Shown in pieces: positions 11,023-20,953 of a DNA stretch of 64,000 bases. Within the stretch, counting starts at the first letter, position 1; every line of letters begins with the position of its first letter. The notes beneath the pieces are model-generated. The model was not told where the DNA came from and ran no database searches. It saw only the letters and a program-made list of their open reading frames with translations. Made by a program: the position numbers and the translations under genes. Source of the stretch: Seminavis robusta (taxonomy: Eukaryota; Bacillariophyta; Bacillariophyceae; Naviculales; Naviculaceae); contig CAICTM010000287.1 in the NCBI GenBank assembly GCA_903772945.1, positions 1-64,000 on the forward strand, read 5' to 3'.

Positions 11023-12523
11023 GATTTTTTGGCTGCAGTAGAATCAGTACTGAGTCCCGGTCCCTTTTCAATCCCAGCGATTTGCCACAGACTTTTTAAT
11101 GATAGACCAAAATTAATGTACTGTAATGGTAGCTAACGGTGGTACACGCAAAGAAACTGGCATCTGCGCAGTATTGAAGTACATGTATGCATAGAGACCC
11201 TGTTTCAGCTGTACCGGTACCAACGCCCCAACGCAGCTGTACGCGCGGGCGCACGGGTATGCATAGAATCTGATGCAAGGGCATCGCAGTGGCGAGCGGC
11301 GAGTTCAAAGCGAAATAAGAACAGCGTTGTCCACGAATGACCAAGAAAGTGGGGCCCACCCTCGAATTGTCCATGGGAGAACATTGATGAACTCCAATGT
11401 TAGACAATGACATTGTGATGATCTCTGTGGAAGTGAGCCCTTAAGACACCCTTTTCTCACACAGACAACAGGTGTTCTGACGTTCTGACGTTAGCTTCCG
11501 AATTCAGGGAATTAAAATTAATGTTCATAATAATAATGTTCTTCGGGGAGACTTTTGTTCGGGACGCTTAAATTTAATTGAGCGAAATGCCCTTCTCGTT
11601 TTGAAGAATTTTCTGTTGCTGAGGGGCAATACATTCTGCATCATCAAATCACCCCTTATTCAAGTATTAGAGACATGCAGCTGTTGCTAAGAAAAACCTT
11701 CTCCCCCTTTACATGTACCGTTACTGTAGTTGATAAATATATGTAATTTATTTGTTTTAAAAGTGCAACGAAAATTTCAATGTTTTTCTTGTTCATTGCA
11801 TCCTGCATCCCTCGCTCGGCGTTGGAACTTTTCTTGCCCCGGACAACAGTGGGGTTCAGGAATCGAATCAGCATACGACTGTACGCTGTACTTCCTATCT
11901 CCGATCGGAACATGGATTTAACACTTTACTCTTTACTTTACTTTGGTCGCCAGACCATTCAAATCCGAACATTGCCTTGATTTCTGGGCTCCATGCCTGC
12001 CCCCAGCTTCGAACCTGGCACAAGTAACAGTAGTTGATGTAAGTACCGGTAAGTCACCATGAAAAGCGATGTGCCCTTTTTCCCATTGGTGGTCCTCCAA
12101 GCTCCCTTTCTATCGCTGCTGCCGTGGTTCGTAACAAGTTTTTGAGGTTATTGGTACCTGGACTTAATGCATAGCCGGGAGAGGAGCGAGCCCGCCCTCG
12201 AATGGAGCCTTGGAAGCTGCCTCGGAGGAGATTCAAGGGTCGTGCAAAATCCCAGCTTAGTACTGGCGCTACAGGGACCCCCGTAGGCTGCTCTGCGTTC
12301 TGACACTCCACTCCTTTCCAGTGCCATCGACGAGGGGGCGTCCGATCCTGACATCCTCTGCCTGCCCTTGCAGCTTCAGCAACCAGGCAACAAATCAGCT
12401 ACGGTAAGCCTTAAAAAATCTCACAATCTCCCCACCTCTTCATCACACCTCCGCTTACGAGCATTAGTATCCCGCCACCACGACGTTCCATCTCATCAGT
12501 AACTAACTGTTAGTTAGTTCACC

Positions 12524-13708
12524 ATGACTTCTCGAGTATCAACAACCAACATTGACAGTCTGAATTCCTTCAACCCCAGTGGTCATTCCAAGCCTAAGGA
12601 GACTCTCCGAAGAGGCACCTGGACCGTGGAGGAGGAACAGTATGTTGCCTGCCTCATTGAAGAGTTCAAGCAAGGTCACATTCCTCTGAAGGAAGGAATG
12701 AGCCTCCGCTGTTTCTTGGCCAAGATGGTCCACTGTAACCCCAAGCGCATCAGTAAGAAGTTTGAAGGCAGCAACTACAACGGCAAGCAGCTGTACGAGC
12801 AAAGTGACAAAGACTTGGACCCCACTGAAGCACTCGAACGCCGCACCAAGCTTCAGGCGCTGGAAGACAAATTCGAAGACAGTGTCACGGCCCTCAGGGC
12901 AGCTGAAGACTCACGCGGCACAGGAATTGATTCCTCTCTGCGCGTGGACAGCATCAATCTCTTTCCTTCGTCGGCTCACCATCGTTCTCTTCTCTCGGGG
13001 GCTGCTGCGGGTCTCTCTGGTTCCAATCTTCTCGGTAGTGACACCAGCTGGTTGCGAGCAGCTTTGGCCAACCCAGGCGGAATGAGTCTGGGAGCAACTG
13101 CTGCTGGCCTTGGACTTGGTGGCGGCGGTGGTGGTCTGAACTCCCTTGGAAGAGGCCTGGACCATTCCACGCTTCTCGCCGCTGGCTTGGGATCGTTGGA
13201 ACCCAATCCGCTACCAATGGGTGCTGACAGCCTTGGCAACATGGCTCGGTTCTCAAACAGCCGTTCTTCTCAAGTCGGAGTAGATGTCTCTGGCGAATCA
13301 AGTCGCTTCAAGAACAGTCTCTCGGATCCATCCTTGGCCGTCAACATCCCTCCAGGTATCTCCATGGCATCCCTTCAGGGTGGTCCATCAGCTATGACTG
13401 GAGGATTGGGCGGCGGCAGTCTGCAGGCATCGATAGGATTCCCGTCTTTACCTGGGTTTTCAGCTGGCATGGGCTTTAGTGGTGGCACCGCCGATGGAGG
13501 TCTTGCGCAAGATATTTTGCACCAGCAATTGATGACAGCCAATGCCCCCGCTGGCTCTGCGAATCACGAAGACAACACCCGCCGCCGACTCATGAATCTA
13601 TTGTCTCAGCCATCGTCTTCAGAAGCGCAGATCAAACGCAACAGTTTGGCGATGATGGGTGCTCAAGATGTGCTTTCCGGCAATGCCAAGAAACGCCGAT
13701 TCTACTAG
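12524..13708 (+). CDS. SANT/Myb-like diatom regulatory protein
   Basis: Single-exon 394-aa protein. Residues about 27-95 form a compact helical domain beginning RRGTWTVEEEQYVACLIEEF and containing LRCFLAKMVHCNPKRISKKF and NGKQLY. This arrangement is common in stramenopile proteins and resembles a Myb/SANT-type DNA-binding unit that begins with the GTWT-EE pattern. A short charged helix follows (TKLQALEDKFEDSVTALRAAE, about 110-130). The rest is Gly/Ser/Leu-rich low complexity with a basic end (NAKKRRFY) that could act as a nuclear signal. A transcription-related nuclear role is inferred; no target is known. The start is the first ATG in the frame, in context acc-ATG-a. It lies alone between the Crypton region and the transposase region. 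Confidence 0.75.
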   Translation: MTSRVSTTNIDSLNSFNPSGHSKPKETLRRGTWTVEEEQYVACLIEEFKQGHIPLKEGMSLRCFLAKMVHCNPKRISKKFEGSNYNGKQLYEQSDKDLDPTEALERRTKLQALEDKFEDSVTALRAAEDSRGTGIDSSLRVDSINLFPSSAHHRSLLSGAAAGLSGSNLLGSDTSWLRAALANPGGMSLGATAAGLGLGGGGGGLNSLGRGLDHSTLLAAGLGSLEPNPLPMGADSLGNMARFSNSRSSQVGVDVSGESSRFKNSLSDPSLAVNIPPGISMASLQGGPSAMTGGLGGGSLQASIGFPSLPGFSAGMGFSGGTADGGLAQDILHQQLMTANAPAGSANHEDNTRRRLMNLLSQPSSSEAQIKRNSLAMMGAQDVLSGNAKKRRFY

Positions 13709-14307
13709 GTCGTAACAGGCGCCTGAACAAGTTGTCCGGGGTAGCGGCAGCTTCTTGCATGGATCGATATCGGTGAATGGAATATATGTTATTTTTCTTG
13801 TCTATACGTATCCAGTCCGTTCTAAAGAGAAACACATGTACATACCGGTAGTCCTTTACAATCAATCATGCATGGATAATACAATTTATAGTCCTTTTGT
13901 TAAGGTTTAGTTTCCATTGAATTCAACAGAACATTGCATTCTCCAACGCTAACGGCCAAGCTCTCGTCCTTCACAGAATTCCACCTTGCTGTGAACAGAC
14001 GTAGCATGACAAAGATTCAATCCGGGAAAGTACGGTTACCAACCCAACGCTGGTTACCAATCGCCAACCACTGCCAGACCTACCTATACCGGTAGCTACC
14101 AGCACCACTCAAGTCACCATGGGGCAGGCCCTGGACCCACTCTGGCACAGCCAGCTCCTGCAGCAGGACAAACTCCGGGCCCTACTCAAGGTACAGTACA
14201 GCATGTGGGGTATGGAAAAAGTCAGGTTACTGGTAAAGTAGTGTACAAATTTTCCCCACAAGACTTCGCTAACTGTACAGTGAGGTCCACAGTGCCGAAT
14301 TCAAAAA
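13709..14307 (+). other. Spacer with a possible coding remnant upstream of the orphan ORF
   Basis: From about 14025 to 14306 the plus strand has an open frame with a protein-like His/Pro/Gly-rich start (YQHHSSHHGAGPGPTLAQ) followed by a well-composed stretch (YGKSQVTGKVVYKFSPQDF). It ends at a TAA two bases after the ATG of the next ORF, which uses another frame. It may be the N-terminal part of the same gene, broken or joined by an intron I cannot place. No ATG is seen in this frame. Confidence 0.4.
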
Positions 14308-15069
14308 ATGTCACTTAAGCAGGGGGAGTCTTGTGGAACAGGCAAAGATTTATTCCATGAGGTGCACCAGTACGTTGAAGTCCTCATTATTTCGTGCTCA
14401 CAATTTGGTCTCCGTGTCAAGTCGAGTCATTGGATTCCACCACACCAGAGCTACTACATCACCATGTTGTTTACTGCTAGTCATGTATTCAAAGAGTGGC
14501 TAGATATTAATGATCGCTACCCTTACAATGAGATGAGGAAAACCAGGCAGACTTATGTTTGCAAGCATGTTTTGCTAGAGGATCAAACAGACAGGGAAGA
14601 TCCCAAAACCCAGTACTATCTTGTGAAAACCAGATACCTGTCCAGTGGAATCCTTGAGCAACTCATCATGGAAGGGAATGCGCTGCCAATGACCCCTGAC
14701 CAGACTTGGTTGCTGGATGAGATGTTTGTGTGGGGTGTCAGGCACAGCAATGAATGGTACAGTGAAGTTCTTGCTGAGCTGGCATGGGAAGTGTATGAGC
14801 ATGAACCTGTCACAAGGAAAGAGATGTGCAGAGAGGCAATCAAACCACTTATGAGAGGTGCACTTCACCAGCAAGGTATTGGTGGAGACCATATTGAAGT
14901 CAAGTCTTTGTTACTTACAGAGTGGGAAGAGTGGTTTGACACCGAGTGCTGGAGCCAGCACAAGAACAATCTGAGTGGCATGACAATCAGTAGTGAGCAG
15001 TACATTATCAACAGAGCCGCATTCACTCTTCATCATGGTGGCTACTCTTACCCAATGCACCTTGACTGA
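14308..15069 (+). CDS. Orphan 253-aa protein, unrecognised
   Basis: Open frame of 253 aa with normal composition, rich in Trp, Glu and His; it has no signal peptide or membrane segment and I see no familiar motif. Stretches such as WLDINDRYPYNEMRKTRQTYVC and EWEEWFDTECWSQHKNN suggest a folded, mostly helical domain. It ends at 15069, one base from the stop (15071) of the transposase-like gene on the other strand, so the two are strictly tail-to-tail. The upstream segment 14025-14306 may be part of it. It may be an accessory gene of the neighbouring mobile element or a separate decayed gene; no function is proposed. Confidence 0.5.
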   Translation: MSLKQGESCGTGKDLFHEVHQYVEVLIISCSQFGLRVKSSHWIPPHQSYYITMLFTASHVFKEWLDINDRYPYNEMRKTRQTYVCKHVLLEDQTDREDPKTQYYLVKTRYLSSGILEQLIMEGNALPMTPDQTWLLDEMFVWGVRHSNEWYSEVLAELAWEVYEHEPVTRKEMCREAIKPLMRGALHQQGIGGDHIEVKSLLLTEWEEWFDTECWSQHKNNLSGMTISSEQYIINRAAFTLHHGGYSYPMHLD

Positions 15070-15070
15070 T

Positions 15071-16393
15071 TCATGTCTGTTCAGAGAGAGTTGAAAAGAG
15101 AGAAGCAACATCTGTAAGACTGTTGTTGTTTGTTATCCAAGAAGTGTCACCAATAAGCAACAAGTAACAACAAACCTTTGTGTCAAACCAGTCTTTCCTG
15201 TTGCTGTTTTTGTGTGTTGGTTTAGTGCAAGTAGGACCATACCCATCCTCCTCATCATGATAGTCCTTCAGCTGCCAGCAGTTGCCACAATAGTTCCTCT
15301 TGCATGTTTTGGCTACTCCTTCCCATTCGGCATGATCCTTTCGCTTGTGCCCACAGGAGACACAGAAACGCCGACTCCTGAACACTCGCCTGGTTGGTCT
15401 CCTGGCTTCTTTGTTTGCTCTTGGTGTAGGGGTATCGGAAAAGGCAAATGAGGCAATGTTCCTTTGATTTACAATGACCTCCTGGCTTGTACCAGTAACT
15501 CGACCAAGGGCAATTCGTGGATTCAGCGCTGTCGGCACCCCGAAAGGTGTTCTGCTGTTGGAATGCTGGGCATAAGTGGTGGTGTTGACTCGAACTGCAG
15601 CTGCTGTGCCTGGAAGACCCTCTCGCGACTGTCGAAGCTGCCGGTTCAGCTGTTGCCGGTGTTGGTCATTCGCTGTGGGCGCAGTTGCTTGTAGGGATGC
15701 ATGTTCTCTCCTCTTTTTCAAGAAATCCTCCAGCTGTTGTCGACTCTTTCTGTTGATCTGGATAACACTGTCATCGCCATCAGCCCAAGCTTTGTACCGG
15801 CGGGCAACTTCATTGTTCCATTGCCTTTCGAATGCTTTATAGTTTGGTTTGCCACGACCTTGGATGTTGTAGTTAGAGTGTTCAACAGTAAACAAACGTT
15901 CCTCTTCTCGATCAAGTCCTGTTGCCGGAGATGATGCGTCTGGAAATCGAAAAGGAATCCATGGCTGTTTGTGAGATAAGCGAGTAAATGCCTGCAATGT
16001 TGACTCAGGACCGGTGTTCTCAGGTAGCAACTTGGCGAGTTCCCGATAGATCTCAACTCTATTTAGAGCATCGCTGTCTCTAATGGCTTCTTCTTCTTCC
16101 AAATCGGCGAGTTGTCGCTCCAAGTCTGCTTCAGTTGCCGGATTTTGCTGCAAGGCGGTATCAACTTCAACCTCGATGTCATCTTCTTCTGTACCGGTAC
16201 GTAGGGGATCTGCGACGTTCCTGACTGGTTCATCATCGCCGGAATCACCATCTTCATCTTCGCTACCATACCCACTGTTATGCAGTGTAGGATTGGACAC
16301 ATCCGGCAATTCTTTGACTTTGTAAGAAAAGCCCATGAACTCCTCTTCGCCATCTGGATCAACAGTTGGGGCACATATACCTTTAAATGGGAG
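15071..16393 (-). pseudogene. C-terminal part of DDE-transposase-like gene, cut by gypsy copy B
   Basis: Minus-strand frame reading from the insertion point (ELPFKGICAPTVDPDGEEEF, partly across the junction) through 421 further residues to TGA at 15071. It has an acidic segment (SEDEDGDSGDDE), a block with HSNYNIQGRGKPNYKAFERQW, a basic helix (QQLEDFLKKRREHA) and a C-terminal Cys/His region (CVSCGHKRKDH, CKRNYCGNCWQLKDYH, C) that looks zinc-binding. Counting the 4-bp target duplicate once, its frame continues exactly from the part at 20954-23547, so both were one gene before the LTR element entered. The last 30 codons are less convincing and could include an intron. Confidence 0.75.
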
Positions 16394-16804
16394 TGCACTA
16401 CGCTAAAAGCTAGTGTAAAGATCTTTCGAGTGTTTTGAGTTTGAGAGAATGAAGAGATTAGAAAGCTATGAAAACTAATCAACGAGAGAGATCATCATCA
16501 AGGGATCGTAGATCTGGTTTCCCGCGGGAGACTGTAAAGTGTGATAGAGTAGGTTGGTAGTAATCCTACGTCTTTCCACGATCCTAAAACGGAACGCGTG
16601 AAGGTTTGTCTAGCCTGGATCTAGTAGCGTGGAAGTACTCCACGCTAGCTAAATATCTAGAGCGATGTTTCATCATCAACCTAGTATGACTAGCGCGGAT
16701 TGAGAACCCTGTCTCAATGATATTCACGAGAGACTCAGTCATGAGTCGAACTCAAACCCTATCTAGGATCGAGTCGCGAATAAGGCTAAGAGCCGTGTAT
16801 TGCA
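16394..16804 (-). repeat. 3' LTR of gypsy copy B
   Basis: Reverse-complement match to the copy A LTRs, TGCA at both ends, next to target duplicate GGAG at 16390-16393. Confidence 0.93.
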
Positions 16805-19800
16805 TTCGCCCCCTGACAAGGGTCACAAGAGGCCGACACAGTCGGACAAGGAGAACATATGATTTAAAGTGCGGGCACTCTCATGGAGATTGGATGTAGA
16901 CATGTGCGTCGCACGATGGCAATCCTACAAGGGGATCAGGCCTTGTATGGGTGTATATACCTTATGTTCCAAGTCTGGTAGACTGTGCCGCCGTTGGCGG
17001 TAGCATGTTGGAGCCGTACAGTGCCATTGTCATTGACTCGGTCTATAGTGTAAGGACCTTTGTACTTTGGCTGACCGTACTTGCGGTGCTGATACTGTTG
17101 AATCATCACAGTATCGTTGACATTGTATTGATGAGGGACACGCGTTGCGTTTTCCCTATCGTTGTTTTGTTGGATTAGTCGTGGCGACGTTCCTTAATGT
17201 ACTTCCAGTTGGCTTTGAAACGGACGTTGTTATGCGTCACGATTGAACACGAGCTGTGCGGGGTTGCACGCAAGGTGGTATGAATCGTGGCATTCATTGC
17301 AAAGCGAACCGCCGTGAGGACTCTCATCCCAGGATCCATTCACGAGGTCGTCTTGGCACTTGATGTTTTGAACAGCGATCAATTACGTATGGTTTGATGA
17401 GCACGCTCGACCATAGAGTTGGTTGAGGGTTACGCGTGTAATGAACTTGCGAGAAGTCCATATTCATCCCGGAGTGCTTTTCGACCTCTGCGCGGAACTC
17501 GAGTCCTCTATCCATGATAACCCCAGCAGGCACGGATACCGGGTAAGCCACGTTTGTTCTAGACGATGGCTACTTCGTCTGCTGCCTTGGAGCAGATCTC
17601 TGCAATCTCGAACCATCCGGTTACGGGATCAATCATTGTCAGGCAATGAAGTGTGCAGGAATTCTTTTTCTTGGATCCCCGACGTTGTAAGGGCTATCAG
17701 GTCAATACATAGTCTTTCCCAAGGGATCTCCTCGCAAGTCTTTGAGGGCATCAATCCCAGCTTACGCGTCTTGGGTTTGTTCTGGCAGCTTTGGCAACGC
17801 TCATACGGCCTGCACAGTCCTGCGCAGACCCTTCCAGGTGTTAGTGTTGGCTGATGGTTAGCTCCGTGCGAGTCTCGCCAGGATGCTCAGCACACCATGG
17901 TACCATTCAACTAGCTTTTTCTGCATAGTTTTTAGGTACGACGATTTTCTCGTCCTTAACTACTAAGTCGTAGGGACTTATCCCCTCTGGGGAAAGATTG
18001 CTTCTTTGAGTCGTTTGGCTTGTCCCTGAGGAGCTTCTTGATATCGTTGTCGTCTTTCTGACGATGTTCGATCTCAAGGAACGAGAGAGGGAACTCGCTA
18101 GGGAAGTCCTCTTCGTCTGCAGCCATAGCTCACGATCTCGCTGGCGTCCATTGTTCTGAAGAAACTGTCGTTGTTGGAGATGTTAAGTCTCGCAACGCAT
18201 CACGACGATGTTCTGTTCGCCCTTGATGTTCCGTAGTTCAGGGCCGTATTCTTCCAGAATAAGGCGCCATCGCATTCGCGATCGGTATTGAAGTTCTTAC
18301 ACGTAAGATTCTTGTGGTCCGTATGTACAACGATCTTCTGTCCTAGAAGAATGTTACGGAATCTTTTAGAGTTTCTACGATACTGAAGAAGTTCCTTCTC
18401 GGTAACTGTGTAACGTGTCTGAGCAGGGTTGAGCTTCCTCTGTAGGACGCGATAGGTTTTCCCTTCTGGGAAAATACTGCACCTAGTTGAGTATCAACTC
18501 GCATCCGTGTGATAACGAATGTGTCATTGAAGTCAGGGTAGCGAGAAGGTTTCTTTGCTGATGATCTTCTTCATCTGGCTAAAGGCCTTGTCGTGTCGCC
18601 TTCCCATTTCCACTTCGTTGTTTTGGAAGTCAACGAAGCGAGTGGTGGCCAGTACATTGTGATCGTCTAATCCACATGTCTCATATAGTTCACTAGTCCA
18701 ATTATTCTACGGAGTTCCTTCCTGTTGGTAGGAGGAGCGATATTCTTGATCGCGTCTATTTTCTTGGTTATAGGTTGGTCCCTTCTCGAGTAATTCCAGT
18801 AACCTAGGTACTCAAGTTCTCCTCTTGCGAAGAAGACTTGGTAGCATTGATCTTAAGTCCGGCTTCTCGAAGCCTTCGAGAACTTCATCCAACTTTTCAA
18901 CGTGATCTGCTAGATCGCCGTTAGTTAGGATGAGTAGATCATCAATGTATGCACGGACGTATTTAGGTCGTGCATTTAGTGTTCCCATCTTCTCTGGAAG
19001 ATGTGCGGACTATTACATAGGCCCATTGGCAACCTCTGGTACTCGTACTTTCCCCATGGGAGTACGATGGTACAGAGTTGCTTCGAGTAAGGTGACAGCT
19101 CGATGTGATAGATCCCATGTTCAGGTCAGACTAGTAGCGTACTTGAATCCATCTAGATTCAAGAGCATGTCCTGTATTTTGGGATAGGATAAGGCTTCGC
19201 TTAATCCTTTTGTTCAGTCCCGGAAATCAGAGATGAATCGTACAGATCCATCTTTCTTGGGAGATGAAAAGTTGGTGCCGCCCACTCGGAACGGTTTACT
19301 TTCTTGAGTACTCCTGCCTCGCAGAGACGTTCAACCTCCATTTTAAGAGTGTTGTATGAACCCGTGGAATATGGATAAGCTCTGGCATGATAGGGTTTAG
19401 CATCAGGGAGAAGTTCTTACTTCGTAGTCGTCCATCTGCCACTTTCCTAAAGTACCATCGAATAGGTCAGAGTACTTCGTCAGTAAGGAATGAAGCTGTC
19501 CTTCTCTTCCGTGTTTAACTGATCTTGACTTTGGCAAACCTGCCTTAAGTCAGCTTGTTCGTATTTCGCATCAAGAATCTTCTTGAGACGATCTGCACTG
19601 TCATCAACAGCGGTAGGATCAGGAATGAAAAAGTTTTCTTCTTCATTGGTGTCGCTGTCTTTCATAGGAATAGATGCGCCGTCCCATTCCACTGACATGG
19701 TTGGAAATCGAACTTGAAACCTAAGTCAGAGAGAATATCTCACCTATATCATGTCATACGCCCCCAAGCTCTTGGTGACGTGTAAATCCCACTCGATATT

Positions 19801-20536
19801 CTATCTTCGTGGAATTCAGAATCATGAATGCACCTTTGCACTTCGTGCTTGGTGTTTAATTCTCCTGCAGGGGTAGTCCACATCTTTTGGACGCCCCCAA
19901 GATCCTTCATGCGTAATTTCTAGCATGAGGTTGAGCAATCAAGGTTCCGATGCTCCTGTATCCAGTAAGAACGGAGTGTAACGGGTTTTTGGTTTCCCTT
20001 TTTCTCGCTTGTTAAATCTAACATAGACGATGGGTTTGAAGGTCTCTTGTCTTGCGACGTTTACGAGGTGGTTGGCCACGGACGAGGTTAACGATGCAAA
20101 TAGATCATCAGAGTCAGTTGAGAGCTTCTAGGAATCATCTAATATTGCCCGTAGTGTTCATCAGTTGCAAACAATTCTTGTTTACTAGTTAGTGAGATAT
20201 CTTCATCACTTTGGTATAGAAGTCGGAACAGTTCCGTTGAGTCATCATCCTGGCCTAATCCTCAGATAGAGATTTCTCCATCCAAGTGATTGAATTGATG
20301 AGGAGTTGTCCTCATTGTCAGAGTTTTCTGATTTGCGCTTGGCAACATGGTGCGAAGTTTGCAAGTGGTTGCACGAGTATCGTCGATCTCGTTTTTGGTC
20401 GTCATTGTCGACGAGAGGAAGAATGGGTTTGACGCAACTGTTTTTTCGAAGTTGCGGAAAGATGCTTTCCTTGAGCCATCTTATGGTGAAGGAATAGATT
20501 TAGGGTAGCTGAAAGCTATTGTGTTTGTTAACAAAA

Positions 20537-20953
20537 TGCACTACGCTAAAAGCTAGTGAAAGATCTTTCGAGTGTTTTTGAGTTTGAGAGAATGAAAGTT
20601 ATAAGAGAGATTAGAAAGCTATGAAAACTAATCAACGAGAGAGATCATCATCAAGGGATCGTAGATCTGGTTTCCCGCGGGGACTTAAAATGTGATAGAG
20701 TAGGTTGTGGTAGTATCCTACGTTCTCCACGATTAAACGGAACGCGTGGAAGTTTGTCTAGCCTGGATATCTAGTAGCGTGGAAGTACTCCACGCTAGCT
20801 AAATATCTAGAGCGATGTTTCATCTCAACCTAGTATGACTAGCGCGGTCATGAGAAACCCTGTCTCAATACTATTCAGAGGACTCAGTCATGAGTCGAAC
20901 TCAAACCCTATCTAGGATCGAGTCGCGAATAAGGCTAAGAGCCGTGTATTGCA
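20537..20953 (-). repeat. 5' LTR of gypsy copy B
   Basis: Reverse-complement match to the other three LTRs. Target duplicate GGAG follows at 20954-20957. The internal side carries the same leader start (ttttgttaac on the minus strand) as copy A. Confidence 0.93.

Larger units (their letters stand above)
10526..12523. other. Spacer: promoter side of the Crypton gene and of the SANT-like gene
   Basis: No gene recognised. It holds a 55-bp-period direct duplication (10575-10618 and 10630-10668, unit gtttgttgttggtgttggtt...ttctcttctctgt) just upstream of the Crypton ATG, a perfect hairpin at 10992-11022, several GTACATGTA/TACCGGTA palindromes, and A/T-rich DNA around 11480-11780. Confidence 0.5.
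16394..20953 (-). mobile_element. Ty3/gypsy LTR retrotransposon copy B (broken), inserted in the transposase gene
   Basis: Same family as copy A but in reverse orientation, 4.56 kb. LTRs lie at 16394-16804 and 20537-20953, and a 4-bp direct repeat GGAG flanks it (16390-16393 and 20954-20957). Read on the minus strand, protease traces lie near 19980, reverse transcriptase about 19420-18660, RNase H about 18650-18150 and integrase about 18000-16950. The purine tract before the 3' LTR is identical to that of copy A. Coding parts carry many breaks, so it is not functional. It is nested in a host-element gene, so it is younger than that gene. Confidence 0.93.

Noticed and set aside
12911-13301. 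Minus-strand ORFs opposite the SANT-like gene
   Set aside because: They are shadows of the Gly/Ser/Leu-rich coding strand and have no conserved features.
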